Origin: an uncultured Bacilli bacterium | Lineage (GTDB): Bacteria; Bacillota_I; Bacilli_A; RF39; UBA660 | Direction: 5' to 3' | Assembly: GCA_947632405.1 (NCBI GenBank) | Contig: CANRPE010000013.1 | Coordinates: 1-37,910, forward strand | Length of the DNA: 37,910 nt | Program-made: the position numbers and the translations under genes | The notes under the pieces: generated by a model | What the model was told of the DNA's origin: nothing | Seen by the model: only the letters and a program-made list of their open reading frames with translations | Database searches by the model: none | Shown here: positions 24,277-33,095 of the stretch, in pieces | Position numbering within the stretch: position 1 is the first letter of the stretch | Layout: every line of letters starts with the position of its first letter

Positions 24277-25860
24277 ATGATTGATAAAGAAATAGAACAA
24301 AGTGTTAAAAAACTAGATATTAGAGAAGTTGCATCTAAATTAAATATTAAAGACGAAAATTTGATATTATATGGTAATGATAAAGCTAAAATAACAACAA
24401 TATCAGGAGATAAAAAAGCAAAATTAATTTTAGTTACAGCTATTAATCCTACTCCATATGGTGAGGGTAAAACTACAGTTAGTATTGGTTTATTAGATGC
24501 TTTATCTAAGTTAAATAAAAAAGCCGTTGCTGTTTTACGCGAACCTTCCATGGGACCTGTATTTGGAATGAAAGGTGGAGCAACAGGTGGAGGCTATTCA
24601 CAAGTTATTCCTTCTGCTGATATTAATCTTCATTTTACAGGAGATATTCATGCTATTACATCAGCAAACAATCTTTTAGCAGCAGCTATTGATAATCATA
24701 TTTATTATGGTAATGAACTAGGAATAGAAAAAGTTTTATTTAATCGTTGCTTAGATGTTAATGATAGACAATTACGCAATATTAATTTAGGAACAAGAGA
24801 AGAATCTTTCAATATAACTGCAGCAAGTGAAATTATGTCCATTTTTTGTTTATCAAAAGACATTAATGAATTAGAAAGAAATCTAGGAAATATTGTAATT
24901 GGTCTAAGAAAAGATAATAGTTTTGTTTATGCTAAGGAAATAAAAATAGAAAAAGCTTTAACTGCTTTATTAAAAGATGCCTTTTATCCAAATCTAGTTC
25001 AAACACTAGAAAATAATCCTGTCTTCATTCATGGTGGACCATTTGCTAATATTTCATTTGGCTGTAATAGTATTAAATCAACAAATTTAGCCTTATCTTT
25101 AGCAGATTACGTTATAACAGAAGCAGGTTTTGGAGCTGATTTAGGCGCAGAAAAATTTTTTGATATCGTGTGTCGAAAACTAAATACATATCCAGATTGT
25201 ATAGTTTTAACATTAACAATAAAAGCCTTGAAATATTATGGTAATCAAGATCTTACAAAAGGTATCAATAATTTAATAATTCATATTGAAAATTTATTAA
25301 AAAATAATACTAATATTGTAGTAGCTCTTAATAGATATGAAGAAGATACAGAAGAAGAAATTTCTTTTATTGAAAAAGTATGTCAAAAATATTCTGTTCC
25401 ATTTGTTATAACTAATTCCTATAAAGAAGGAGGAATAGGTGCTATAAATCTTGCTAAAAAAGTATTAACTGTCATGGATAATAAGAATAATTTTAAATAT
25501 TTATATAATTTAGATTTAGATCTAACTAAAAAATTAGAAATAGTTGCTAAGAATATTTATCGGGCAACTGGTATTAGTTATAGTGATAAAGCAAAAGAAA
25601 AAATTAAAATATTAGAAAAAAATAATATTACTAATCTTCCTATTTGTGTTGCTAAAACACAATATTCTGTATCTGACGATAAAAATAATTTAATATTACC
25701 TCAATCTTATACTATTCATGTAGAGGATATTAAACTATATAATGGAGCTGGTTTTATTACAATATTACTTAATTCTATTTTAACAATGCCAGGTCTTACT
25801 AAAGAACCAAACTATTTAAAAATAAAAGTCAATAATGATGAAATTATTGGAATTAGTTAG
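24277..25860 (+). CDS. fhs: Formate-tetrahydrofolate ligase
   Basis: 527 aa, slightly shorter than the usual ~555. It makes 10-formyl-tetrahydrofolate from formate, THF and ATP for one-carbon metabolism. The ATP loop is PTPYGEGKTT (about 58-67). Other blocks include REPSMGPVFGMKGGATGGGYSQV, NLHFTGDIHAI, HGGPFANISFGCNS, TEAGFGADLGAEKF, and a C-terminal PGLTKEP. Single-gene transcription unit with its own promoter and a downstream bidirectional terminator. Confidence 0.96.
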   Translation: MIDKEIEQSVKKLDIREVASKLNIKDENLILYGNDKAKITTISGDKKAKLILVTAINPTPYGEGKTTVSIGLLDALSKLNKKAVAVLREPSMGPVFGMKGGATGGGYSQVIPSADINLHFTGDIHAITSANNLLAAAIDNHIYYGNELGIEKVLFNRCLDVNDRQLRNINLGTREESFNITAASEIMSIFCLSKDINELERNLGNIVIGLRKDNSFVYAKEIKIEKALTALLKDAFYPNLVQTLENNPVFIHGGPFANISFGCNSIKSTNLALSLADYVITEAGFGADLGAEKFFDIVCRKLNTYPDCIVLTLTIKALKYYGNQDLTKGINNLIIHIENLLKNNTNIVVALNRYEEDTEEEISFIEKVCQKYSVPFVITNSYKEGGIGAINLAKKVLTVMDNKNNFKYLYNLDLDLTKKLEIVAKNIYRATGISYSDKAKEKIKILEKNNITNLPICVAKTQYSVSDDKNNLILPQSYTIHVEDIKLYNGAGFITILLNSILTMPGLTKEPNYLKIKVNNDEIIGIS

Positions 25861-25877
25861 TTTATTTTATAAAATAA

Positions 25878-25907
25878 AAAAAATTCCTTAAATATATAGG
25901 AATTTTT
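25878..25907. terminator. Bidirectional terminator between fhs and the Ig-like protein gene
   Basis: AAATTCCT (25881-25888) / AGGAATTT (25898-25905), 9-nt loop, flanked by an A run and a T run, serving both convergent genes. Confidence 0.8.
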
Positions 25908-26568
25908 AATTTTTATTTTGATCAGAATTTTTAGTTATTGCAGTATTAGAACCATACTTTGGCTCATATATTGTAATATTATTTGTATATAATTTACCAT
26001 TATAGCTTATTGAATACAAATAATTTCCAGGTTTTGTGATATCTACATTACTAATATCCAAACGAATTGATGCAATAACTTCATCAGGTAATTTTTCTTT
26101 AATATAAGTAGTAACATTCTTTGAAAGTTCAGTTCCTACTTCATATGATAGCGAATTTAAAGTCATAACTTCTACTTGTGGTAGGGGTTTTTCTTTTACT
26201 GTAATATTGCCATTATAAATCTTTTTCTGATATGTAATAGTATATGTATAAGTTCCTACTTGAGTAGTGTTTACACTAGAAGTATCTAATTTTAATCTTT
26301 TAATAATACTTTCTTCAATATCATTAGGATTTATTAGATAATCTTTAATATTTGTACTTAAAGGATTATTTACTTCTAAAGAAATATTTTTTAATTTAAT
26401 TTCGTTGCTTTTACATGTTGAAACTTTTTTTTGTGTAACACTAAGTTTTACTACTTGATTTGTTTCACTAGAGCGAGCTAATTTAGGTACTGCAACTCCA
26501 CTAGTAATACATAATACACCTAAAAAAGTAAAAGAAGCAACCATAAAATAACTAAGGTTTTGTTTCAT
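25906..26568 (-). CDS. Secreted protein with two bacterial Ig-like repeats
   Basis: 220 aa. N-terminal hydrophobic segment (about 8-28), probably a signal peptide or anchor. Two similar beta-rich repeats end in VGTYTYTITYQKKIYNGNITVKE and PGNYLYSISYNGKLYTNNITIYE. Each is preceded by LD(T/I)S(S/N)V and an 'xLSxNIxDYL / LSKNVTTYI' block, as in DUF5011/Ig-like surface repeats. No sorting signal or lipobox. Probably an extracellular structural or binding protein; partner unknown. Confidence 0.65.
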   Translation of the reverse strand: MKQNLSYFMVASFTFLGVLCITSGVAVPKLARSSETNQVVKLSVTQKKVSTCKSNEIKLKNISLEVNNPLSTNIKDYLINPNDIEESIIKRLKLDTSSVNTTQVGTYTYTITYQKKIYNGNITVKEKPLPQVEVMTLNSLSYEVGTELSKNVTTYIKEKLPDEVIASIRLDISNVDITKPGNYLYSISYNGKLYTNNITIYEPKYGSNTAITKNSDQNKN

Positions 26569-26591
26569 GTCATCTCCTACCTTCTACCAAA

Positions 26592-26620
26592 ATTATATCG
26601 CAACTATTAGATATATTCAA
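26592..26620 (-). promoter_or_regulatory. Promoter of the Ig-like protein gene
   Basis: Minus strand TTGAAT (26620-26615), 17-bp spacer, TATAAT (26597-26592). Confidence 0.65.
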
Positions 26621-26660
26621 GATAAATCGCAAAAACTAACCAAATTATGGTCGAAATATG

Positions 26661-26702
26661 TTGAAAAACAAGAAAATATGACATATACTAAGTCTGAGGT
26701 GA
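26661..26702 (+). promoter_or_regulatory. Promoter and ribosome binding site of the nfeD-SPFH run
   Basis: TTGAAA (26661-26666), 17-bp spacer, TATACT (26684-26689), GAGGTGA (26696-26702). Confidence 0.65.
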
Positions 26703-26706
26703 GAGA

Positions 26707-27132
26707 ATGGTTAATATATGGATTATCATCTTTTTGATACTATTATTTATTGAGTTAGTAACAATAAATTTAGTTTCAATTTGGTTTGCAATTGGATCTT
26801 TAGGAGCATATCTAACTACATATTTTACTGATAATATAACAATTCAAGTCATAGTATTTATTATAGTCAGTATTATTTCATTATTGATTACAAAACCAGT
26901 TGTAAAAAAAATACGAAACAGATCAATTGAAGCAACTAACTTAGATCGAGTAATAGGTCAAGAGGGAGTAGTAACCAAAGAAATCTCAAAAAATACTTTT
27001 GGAGAAGTCAACATAAAAGGAAGTATTTGGACTGCTACTAGTAAAGAGAAAATTAAAAAAGGTGCTCAAGTTAAAGTTTTAAAAATAGATGGAGTAAAAC
27101 TTTTAGTTGAGCAAGTAAAGGAGGAGAGTTAA
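26707..27132 (+). CDS. NfeD-like membrane protein
   Basis: 141 aa. Two or three transmembrane helices in the first ~75 residues (WIIIFLILLFIELVTINLVSIW..., IIVSIISLLITKPVVKK). A small OB-fold follows (GQEGVVTKEISKNTFGEVNIKGSIWTATSKEKIKKGAQVKVLKIDGVKLLVE), the NfeD C-terminal signature. NfeD proteins partner SPFH proteins in membrane quality or microdomain functions. The SPFH gene begins at the next base after this stop, strongly supporting the pairing. Confidence 0.9.
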   Translation: MVNIWIIIFLILLFIELVTINLVSIWFAIGSLGAYLTTYFTDNITIQVIVFIIVSIISLLITKPVVKKIRNRSIEATNLDRVIGQEGVVTKEISKNTFGEVNIKGSIWTATSKEKIKKGAQVKVLKIDGVKLLVEQVKEES

Positions 27133-28023
27133 ATGTTATTAGTAATTATTATCATAATTATTATTATAATTGCTGCCGGAATAAAAATTATTCCTCAGTC
27201 AAAAGCATATGTTGTTGAACGTCTAGGGGCATATGATAGAACAATGGAAACAGGACTTCATTACCGTGTTCCAATTATTGATCGTATTGCTAATGTTGTT
27301 AGTTTAAAAGAAATTGTAAAAGATTTTGAACCTCAACCAGTTATTACTAAAGATAATGTTACTATGCAAATAGATACTGTTGTATATTATCAAATTACAG
27401 ATTCAAAATTATACACTTATGGTGTAGATAATCCTATTAATGCAATTGAAAACTTAACAGCAACGACACTTCGTAATATTATTGGTGATTTAGAATTAGA
27501 TGAAACTTTAACTTCACGTGATATTATTAATACAAAAATGAGATCAATTTTAGATGAAGCAACAGATCCTTGGGGAATTAAAGTCAATCGTGTAGAAGTA
27601 AAAAATATCATACCACCTCATGATATTCAAGACACGATGGAAAAACAAATGCGTGCTGAACGTGAAAGACGTGAAGCAATCTTAAAGGCAGAAGGAGAAA
27701 AAAAGGCTGCAATATTAATTGCTGAAGGAGAAAAAGAAAGCGCAATTTTGCGTGCAGAAGCAAAAAAAGAATCTCAAATTAAAGAAGCAGAAGGAGAAGC
27801 TGCAGCAATCATAAAAATTCAACAAGCAACTGCAGAAGGATTAAAACTTTTGAAAGAAGCTAAAATGGATGATGCAGTATTAAAATTAAAAAGTTATGAA
27901 GCATTAGTAGATGTTGCTAATGGTCAAGCAACTAAAATTATTGTCCCTAGTGATTTACAATCAATCGCAACTATTGGAACAACAATTAGCGAAACCATTA
28001 AAAGTAAAGATAAAAATAAATAG
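27133..28023 (+). CDS. SPFH/Band 7 (stomatin-like) membrane protein
   Basis: 296 aa. One N-terminal membrane helix (about 1-17), SPFH domain (about 18-185) with IIPQSKAYVVERLGAYDRTMETGLHYRVPIID and VKDFEPQPVITKDNVTMQIDTVVYYQITD. An alanine/glutamate-rich coiled coil follows (AEGEKKAAILIAEGEKESAILRAEAKKESQ). Matches the stomatin/QmcA group that oligomerises at membranes. AGGAGAG upstream lies inside the nfeD end. Confidence 0.92.
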   Translation: MLLVIIIIIIIIIAAGIKIIPQSKAYVVERLGAYDRTMETGLHYRVPIIDRIANVVSLKEIVKDFEPQPVITKDNVTMQIDTVVYYQITDSKLYTYGVDNPINAIENLTATTLRNIIGDLELDETLTSRDIINTKMRSILDEATDPWGIKVNRVEVKNIIPPHDIQDTMEKQMRAERERREAILKAEGEKKAAILIAEGEKESAILRAEAKKESQIKEAEGEAAAIIKIQQATAEGLKLLKEAKMDDAVLKLKSYEALVDVANGQATKIIVPSDLQSIATIGTTISETIKSKDKNK

Positions 28024-28033
28024 GAGTGAATTT

Positions 28034-29176
28034 ATGAAAAAACAAATAAAAAAAGTTTTTCTTTTACTAATTTTATTAATTATACCATTTGTATTAACAG
28101 GATGTGGAAAAAATAATAGTGCAAAGGATGTAGCTATAGAAATGGTTACAAGATTAAGCAAAGATAATTATAAAAATATAGGTAATATTTTTTATCAAGA
28201 AAAAGACAGTTATTTTGATGAAGATGCCTTTAAGGAATTAGTTCAAGATAAAAATTTAAATATATCTGGTAATAAAACTATTAAAGTTAAAGATGTAGGA
28301 GAAGAAATTACAGATTCTAAGACTGGAAATATTAAAACAACAGTAAGAATTAAGATTGATGATGATAAAATATTTAATGTCAATACAATAAAAGTAGGTA
28401 AAAAATGGTATGTCTATGAACCTAATTTTTACGATGGAAATATTGAAATTGTAGTTCCAAGTGGTGCAGTTGTTAAATTTAATGGTAAAAAATTAAATAA
28501 ATCATATAAGAAAACAAGAGAAATAGACACTAAAGTTTACTATCCAGATACTTATAGAAGTGTAGAATTAGAAAATGTAAAAATGGATACTTATACTGTC
28601 AAAAATGTAATTTCAGGAGAATATAAAATTTCTACTAAAATAAATAATTCTAAAGAAATTAAAGATGTTGTATATACATATTCTCAAAGTGGAGAAAAAT
28701 CTGATAATTATGATAAAGATACTGATTATTCTTCTAGTACAAAAACTTATACATTTAAAATACCAAGTGATGATAAAAATATTCAAAATTATGTTAAAAC
28801 ATACTTAAATACAATTTATACAAATGCAACTACTAATAATTTTGATGGGGTATCTAAATATTTTGATGCAGATAGCAAATTATACTCAAGTATTAAGTCA
28901 AATTATGAATCATTAGTTGAAAAATCACAAAAAAAGGAAGAAAGTTATTCTTCATATGCAAGTGATTATGAAATAAAGGATTTAGAATTTGAAGGTATAT
29001 ATTATTATGATGACAATAATATAGTAGCGATGTTTGAATATGAACTAGATTATAAAATGAATTATAGTAGCAGTAGTTTTGATAGAACATATGACACTAA
29101 AACAATATTAGTATTAAAGAAAGATTCAAAAGAAAAATATATAATCAAAGATGGTTATAATATTTTTGTAAAATAA
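28034..29176 (+). CDS. Lipoprotein with NTF2-like and TcaA-like beta domains
   Basis: 380 aa from ATG 28034 (AGGAGTGA 28022-28029); a longer frame overlapping the SPFH gene has no start signal. Lipobox VLTGCGK. An NTF2-like fold follows (AKDVAIEMVTRLSKDNYKNIGNIFY...GKKWYVYEP). Next is a small beta domain (VPSGAVVKFNGKKLNKS...SGEYKISTKI) as in TcaA/YvbJ-like proteins, and a C-terminal second NTF2-like region (NYVKTYLNTIYTNATTN...KEKYIIKDGYNIFV). Function unknown; surface-exposed. It follows the SPFH gene by 10 nt. Confidence 0.72.
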   Translation: MKKQIKKVFLLLILLIIPFVLTGCGKNNSAKDVAIEMVTRLSKDNYKNIGNIFYQEKDSYFDEDAFKELVQDKNLNISGNKTIKVKDVGEEITDSKTGNIKTTVRIKIDDDKIFNVNTIKVGKKWYVYEPNFYDGNIEIVVPSGAVVKFNGKKLNKSYKKTREIDTKVYYPDTYRSVELENVKMDTYTVKNVISGEYKISTKINNSKEIKDVVYTYSQSGEKSDNYDKDTDYSSSTKTYTFKIPSDDKNIQNYVKTYLNTIYTNATTNNFDGVSKYFDADSKLYSSIKSNYESLVEKSQKKEESYSSYASDYEIKDLEFEGIYYYDDNNIVAMFEYELDYKMNYSSSSFDRTYDTKTILVLKKDSKEKYIIKDGYNIFVK

Positions 29177-29191
29177 TAGGAGGATTTTATA

Positions 29192-29785
29192 ATGTCAATT
29201 ACAAGTGATTATGGAAGTTATTCTGCAATTAGTTCTTCATCATCTATTGGAGCTGGCTTTGCAGGTATATTTATTGGTTTAATTATTATTCTTTATATAT
29301 TTGCTTTTGCAATATCAATTTTAATGATAGTATCTGAATGGAAAATTTTTACTAAAAATAATAAACCAGGTTGGTATTCACTAATTCCATTCTTAAATAA
29401 TTGGACTTTATTTGAGATTGTTGGAGTTCATGGTTGGTGGTGTTTAGTACCATTTGCTAATATTGTATTTTTATATATAGTAAACTATAAATTAGCAATT
29501 AAATATGGTAAAAGTACTGGTTTTGCTATCATGAATTTACTATTTCCTTTTATAGGTTATCCAATTATTGCTTTTAGTAAAGAAAAGAATGTGACTTCTA
29601 AAAAAGAAGAAAAAGAGGATAATAGCAAGAAAGAAAAAAATAATGAAGAAAAACAAGAAGAAAATAAAAGTACAAAAAAAACAACTAAATCAAAGAAAGA
29701 AGATATAAAATTCTGTGCTGAATGTGGTGCTAAGTTAGAAAAAGATGCAGCATTCTGTCCAGAATGTGGAAGTAAAGTAAAATAA
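29192..29785 (+). CDS. DUF5684-like membrane protein with C-terminal zinc ribbon
   Basis: 197 aa. Four hydrophobic segments: about 23-52, a shorter one near 65-75, then about 84-100 and 110-125. WKIFTKNNKPGWYSLIPFLNNWTLFEIVG and WWCLVPFANIVFLY match DUF5684-type (signal-peptidase-associated) membrane proteins. A highly charged Lys/Glu linker (about 130-172) leads to a zinc ribbon (CAECGAKLEKDAAFCPECGSKVK). AGGAGG precedes the ATG. It is followed by the array B module. Confidence 0.75.
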   Translation: MSITSDYGSYSAISSSSSIGAGFAGIFIGLIIILYIFAFAISILMIVSEWKIFTKNNKPGWYSLIPFLNNWTLFEIVGVHGWWCLVPFANIVFLYIVNYKLAIKYGKSTGFAIMNLLFPFIGYPIIAFSKEKNVTSKKEEKEDNSKKEKNNEEKQEENKSTKKTTKSKKEDIKFCAECGAKLEKDAAFCPECGSKVK

Positions 29786-29794
29786 TATATATGA

Positions 29795-29819
29795 AATTAC
29801 ACTTCGGTGTAATTTTTTC
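29795..29819 (+). terminator. TTCG-loop terminator opening array B
   Basis: Perfect stem AATTACAC / GTGTAATT (29795-29802, 29807-29814), TTCG loop, T run. It also terminates the preceding zinc-ribbon gene. Confidence 0.88.
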
Positions 29820-29886
29820 TTGCAAAATTGTAAACGGGGGGGGGTATAATAATCTTAGATAAATAAAAATAGGTGAGTGATCTAAG
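29820..29886 (+). promoter_or_regulatory. Promoter and leader of copy 3, with G9 tract
   Basis: TTGCAA (29820-29825), 19-bp spacer with G9 (29836-29844), TATAAT (29845-29850). Leader repeat arms 29852-29860 and 29880-29888 pair perfectly; GTGA is doubled. Confidence 0.85.
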
Positions 29887-30813
29887 ATGAAAGAAAGAAT
29901 AAAAGTAATAGCTGCATTTATATTAGGTTTACTATTAGCAGGAACAACAGTATACGCAGCAACTATCATATCAAGTATAAATGTTGGATATAATAATGCA
30001 AGTTCAAAACTAGTAGCAGATAATGTTCAAGAAGCTATAGATGAAGTATATAAAAAAGCTAGTGAAAGTAAAGCTCCTCAACCAAAAAATGAAAATATAA
30101 AAGCAATGTACTATTATGATGAAAATAAGGAATCAGAAGATTTTTGTGTAACAGGTGATGAAAAAACATGTAAAGTTAATACTTGTTATTTAAATAATAC
30201 AGAAGGAAGTTGTTCACCTGGAACAATAGTAGAATATATGGTAAATGAAAAAGATAAAATAAGATTTCATGTAATAAAAGATAATGGTAGTACATTAACA
30301 TTACAAAGCCAACAAAACACTATAAATAGTACGGTTTGGGATTCTACGCAATCAAATGTAAATACTAATGGACCTAATGGTATTTTGCAAGCTTTAGAAC
30401 AAGTAACTTCAACGTGGATAAATGTAAATAATTTAAATTATTCCATAGGAGAAAAGAATTCAACTTTGGGTTACTCAGGATGTACATGGACTAATAATTG
30501 TACTACTAGCTCTTATATTTTGAAGAAAGAATTAGTCAAAGCTAGACTTACTACTTTATCTGAAGTTTATTCACTAGGTTGTAATTATGAGGCACAATCT
30601 TGCCCAATATGGTTATATAATTATCTAAGAAATTCAGCAACATATGGAGGAATAAATGGCGGGATAGATTCTTATTATTGGACGCTTACAGTAAATGCAA
30701 ATTCAGGATATTCTGAGTATGTATGGGTTATTTATGAGGAAGCACGATTTACTGGTGGATATGTTAATGCTAGAGGAGCAGCACGAGCGGTAGTAGAAAT
30801 AACTAAATCATAA
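29887..30813 (+). CDS. Family copy 3: most divergent member
   Basis: 308 aa. Signal region close to copy 2, but from about residue 57 it departs from the others. It has SESKAPQPKNENIKAMYYYDENKE, a different cysteine block (CVTGDEKTCKVNTC, then GSC), and SQQNTINSTVWDS in place of [13 protein letters not shown]. The C-terminus lacks the YWTMSA core (YWTLTVN) and has AARAVVEI. The intergenic module is still essentially identical to those of the other copies. Regulation is therefore better conserved than protein sequence. Confidence 0.85.
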   Translation: MKERIKVIAAFILGLLLAGTTVYAATIISSINVGYNNASSKLVADNVQEAIDEVYKKASESKAPQPKNENIKAMYYYDENKESEDFCVTGDEKTCKVNTCYLNNTEGSCSPGTIVEYMVNEKDKIRFHVIKDNGSTLTLQSQQNTINSTVWDSTQSNVNTNGPNGILQALEQVTSTWINVNNLNYSIGEKNSTLGYSGCTWTNNCTTSSYILKKELVKARLTTLSEVYSLGCNYEAQSCPIWLYNYLRNSATYGGINGGIDSYYWTLTVNANSGYSEYVWVIYEEARFTGGYVNARGAARAVVEITKS

Positions 30814-30837
30814 ATTATACTTCGGTGTAATTTTTTC
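30813..30837 (+). terminator. TTCG-loop terminator between copies 3 and 4
   Basis: Stem AATTATAC / GTGTAATT (30813-30820, 30825-30832), one U-G wobble, TTCG loop, T run. Confidence 0.85.
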
Positions 30838-30904
30838 TTGCAAAAATACAAACGGGGGGGGGTATAATAATCTTAGATAAATAAAAATAGGTGAGTGATC
30901 TAGG
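30838..30904 (+). promoter_or_regulatory. Promoter and leader of copy 4, with G9 tract
   Basis: TTGCAA (30838-30843), 19-bp spacer with G9 (30854-30862), TATAAT (30863-30868). The right leader arm is ATCTAGGAT (30898-30906), pairing with ATCTTAGAT (30870-30878) through one G-U. Confidence 0.85.
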
Positions 30905-31906
30905 ATGAAAGAAAGAATAAAAGTAATAGTAGCTTTTATATTGGGTGTAATACTAACTGGAACAACAGTATACGCAGCAACTATAATATCAAGTATAAAT
31001 GTCGGATATAATAATGGAAACTCCAAGTTAGTAGCAGATAATGTTCAAGCTGCAATAGATGAAGTGTATGATAAAAGTTTTAATAAAACTTCAATCACAG
31101 CATATGAGTATCATGAACAAGAACCAAATAAATGTATAAATGGCGAAGAAAAGACATGTGTAAAAACAGATTGCTACAAAAAAGGAAAAACATGTAAACA
31201 AGGAACAGTTATAAAATATTATGTCAAAGAAAATGAATATCATTATTTCTATGTTTTACGAGATGATGGAACTAAGATAACGATGCAACAAAGAGAAAAT
31301 ACAATAAGAAATATACCATGGCATGCAGAAAGTAATGACAATACAAAAGGACCAACTACGGTATTACCAGCCTTAGAACAAGCAACTTCAACGTGGGTAA
31401 ATGTAAATGTATTAGAATATGAACCTGGAGTAACAACATTATATGAAAATGCATATACAGGTTGTACATATACTAAAAGTGAAACTTCTGATTATAAAAT
31501 AAGATGTGAAGCAAATACATATACAAGTTCAGTTTTAGGAATAAGAAAAGCACGAGCACGAATGATAACAGCACAAGAAGCAGGAAGTACAGGATGTTTA
31601 GTATGGAAAGATGCTGCTACAGATAGCAGAGTTCTCGGAACAAGTAAAAATGCTTACAATCAAGGTTCTTGTCCAGACTGGATGCATAACTACTTATATC
31701 AATCAAAAAATTATGATGGTAGCTATAATAATGACACACTAAATGAAAGTGGAATATATGATAAAGGCTATTGGACAATGTCGGCTTTATTTTATTATAC
31801 TCTTTTTGCGTGGTATGTGGATATTGGAGGTACCTTGAACTGCGGAAACAACACTGCTATTACTAACTTTGGTGCACGAGCGGTAGTAGAAATAACTAAA
31901 TCATAA
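30905..31906 (+). CDS. Family copy 4
   Basis: 333 aa. Own signal variant (VIVAFILGVILTGTTVYAA). Body shares [16 protein letters not shown] and LPALEQATSTW with copies 6 and 7 and [14 protein letters not shown] near copies 2 and 6. The variable segment (YWTMSALFYYTLFAWYVDIGGTLNCGNNTAITNF) is unusually hydrophobic in its first part. Ends [11 protein letters not shown]. Confidence 0.85.
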   Translation: MKERIKVIVAFILGVILTGTTVYAATIISSINVGYNNGNSKLVADNVQAAIDEVYDKSFNKTSITAYEYHEQEPNKCINGEEKTCVKTDCYKKGKTCKQGTVIKYYVKENEYHYFYVLRDDGTKITMQQRENTIRNIPWHAESNDNTKGPTTVLPALEQATSTWVNVNVLEYEPGVTTLYENAYTGCTYTKSETSDYKIRCEANTYTSSVLGIRKARARMITAQEAGSTGCLVWKDAATDSRVLGTSKNAYNQGSCPDWMHNYLYQSKNYDGSYNNDTLNESGIYDKGYWTMSALFYYTLFAWYVDIGGTLNCGNNTAITNFGARAVVEITKS

Positions 31907-31932
31907 ATTGCACTTGCTGTGTAATTTTTTTC
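31906..31932 (+). terminator. Variant terminator between copies 4 and 5 (TTGCT loop)
   Basis: Stem AATTGCAC / GTGTAATT (31906-31913, 31919-31926) kept, but the loop is TTGCT instead of TTCG; T run follows. Confidence 0.8.
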
Positions 31933-31999
31933 TTGCAAAATTGCAAACGGGGGGGGGTATAATAATCTTAGATAAATAAAAATAGGTGAGTGATCTAGG
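31933..31999 (+). promoter_or_regulatory. Promoter and leader of copy 5, with G9 tract
   Basis: TTGCAA (31933-31938), 19-bp spacer with G9 (31949-31957), TATAAT (31958-31963). Leader arms 31965-31973 and 31993-32001 pair with one G-U. A second TTGCAA occurs at 31941-31946, too close to the -10 to act as -35. Confidence 0.85.
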
Positions 32000-33004
32000 A
32001 TGAAAGAAAGAATAAAAATGATAATTGTATTTATATTAGGAGGAATAACTCTAGGTGGAATTGGAGTATACGCAGCAACCATAATATCAAGCATAAATGT
32101 CGAATATAGTAATGAAAATTCAAAACTAGTAGCAGATAATGTTCAAGAAGCCATAGATGAAGTGTATGATAAAAGTTTTAATAAAGAATTAATAACAGCC
32201 TATGAATATAGTGAAGAAGATCCAAAATGTATAAATGGAGAAGAAAAGACCTGTGTAAAAACAGATTGTTACAAAAAGGGTAAAACCTGTAACCAAGGAA
32301 CAGTTATAAGGTACTATGTTAATAATCACGAATTCTATTATTTTTATGTATTAAGAGATGATGGCACCAAGATAACAATGCAACAAAGGGAAAATACCAT
32401 AAGGAATATAGAATGGCATGCAGGAGAAAGAGATAATAGTAAAGGACCAGATACAATATTACCACAATTAGAAGCAGCAACCTCTACTTGGGTAAATGTA
32501 AATGTACTAGAATATGAACCTGGAGTAACTACATTATATGAAAATGCAAATACAGGTTGTACATTTAATTCAGGAACTTCAGGAGATTATAAAATAAGAT
32601 GCGAAACAAATACATATACAAGTTCAGTATTAGGAGTAAGAAAAGCAAGAGCCAGAATGATTACAGCACTTGAAGCAGGAAGTACAGGCTGCTTAGTATA
32701 TAAAGACGGAGATACTGATAATAGAGTTATACCACCAGGTATGAATGCTTGGAATAATGGTTCTTGTCCAGACTGGATGCATAACTACTTATGTCAATCA
32801 ACAAGTTCTGGTGGAAGCTATAACGATGATACAGTAAATGAAAATGGAATAAATGACTTTGCTTACTGGACCATGTCAGCTTACTCTGGTGACACTACTC
32901 GTGCGTGGTATGTGTACCGTGGGGGTTACTTGAGCATCAACGGTAGCTACTCTACTAATCTTGACATTGGTGCGCGTGCCGTCGTCGAAATAACTAAACC
33001 ATAA
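32000..33004 (+). CDS. Family copy 5
   Basis: 334 aa. Signal region identical in DNA to copy 1 for the first 92 bases. NNHEFYYFYVL is also shared only with copy 1, while [11 protein letters not shown] is near copy 2 and ARMITALEAGSTGCLVYKDG is shared with copy 7. It is a mosaic. From YWT to GARAVV (32864-32986), only one of 41 codons ends in A, with CGT, GCG, GTG, GTC and TAC used freely. The upstream body uses A- and T-ending codons. Confidence 0.85.
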   Translation: MKERIKMIIVFILGGITLGGIGVYAATIISSINVEYSNENSKLVADNVQEAIDEVYDKSFNKELITAYEYSEEDPKCINGEEKTCVKTDCYKKGKTCNQGTVIRYYVNNHEFYYFYVLRDDGTKITMQQRENTIRNIEWHAGERDNSKGPDTILPQLEAATSTWVNVNVLEYEPGVTTLYENANTGCTFNSGTSGDYKIRCETNTYTSSVLGVRKARARMITALEAGSTGCLVYKDGDTDNRVIPPGMNAWNNGSCPDWMHNYLCQSTSSGGSYNDDTVNENGINDFAYWTMSAYSGDTTRAWYVYRGGYLSINGSYSTNLDIGARAVVEITKP

Positions 33005-33028
33005 ATTGCACTTCGGTGTAATTTTTTC
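33004..33028 (+). terminator. TTCG-loop terminator between copies 5 and 6
   Basis: AATTGCAC / GTGTAATT (33004-33011, 33016-33023), TTCG loop, T run. Confidence 0.85.
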
Positions 33029-33095
33029 TTGCAAAAATACAAACGGGGGGGGGTATAATAATCTTAGATAAATAAAAATAGGTGAGTGATCTAAG
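33029..33095 (+). promoter_or_regulatory. Promoter and leader of copy 6, with G9 tract
   Basis: TTGCAA (33029-33034), 19-bp spacer with G9 (33045-33053), TATAAT (33054-33059). Leader arms 33061-33069 and 33089-33097 pair perfectly. Confidence 0.85.

Noticed and set aside
29795-29819. TTCG hairpins as integron attC-like cassette sites
   Set aside because: The stems are short, perfectly paired and followed by T runs, as in intrinsic terminators. Each unit has its own promoter, and no tyrosine integron integrase is present.
29730-32094. Minus-strand reading frames across the array modules (for example 30808-31026 and 31795-32094)
   Set aside because: They run antisense through the conserved promoter and signal-peptide coding region and repeat in each unit only because the plus-strand sequence repeats. 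They have no ribosome binding sites.
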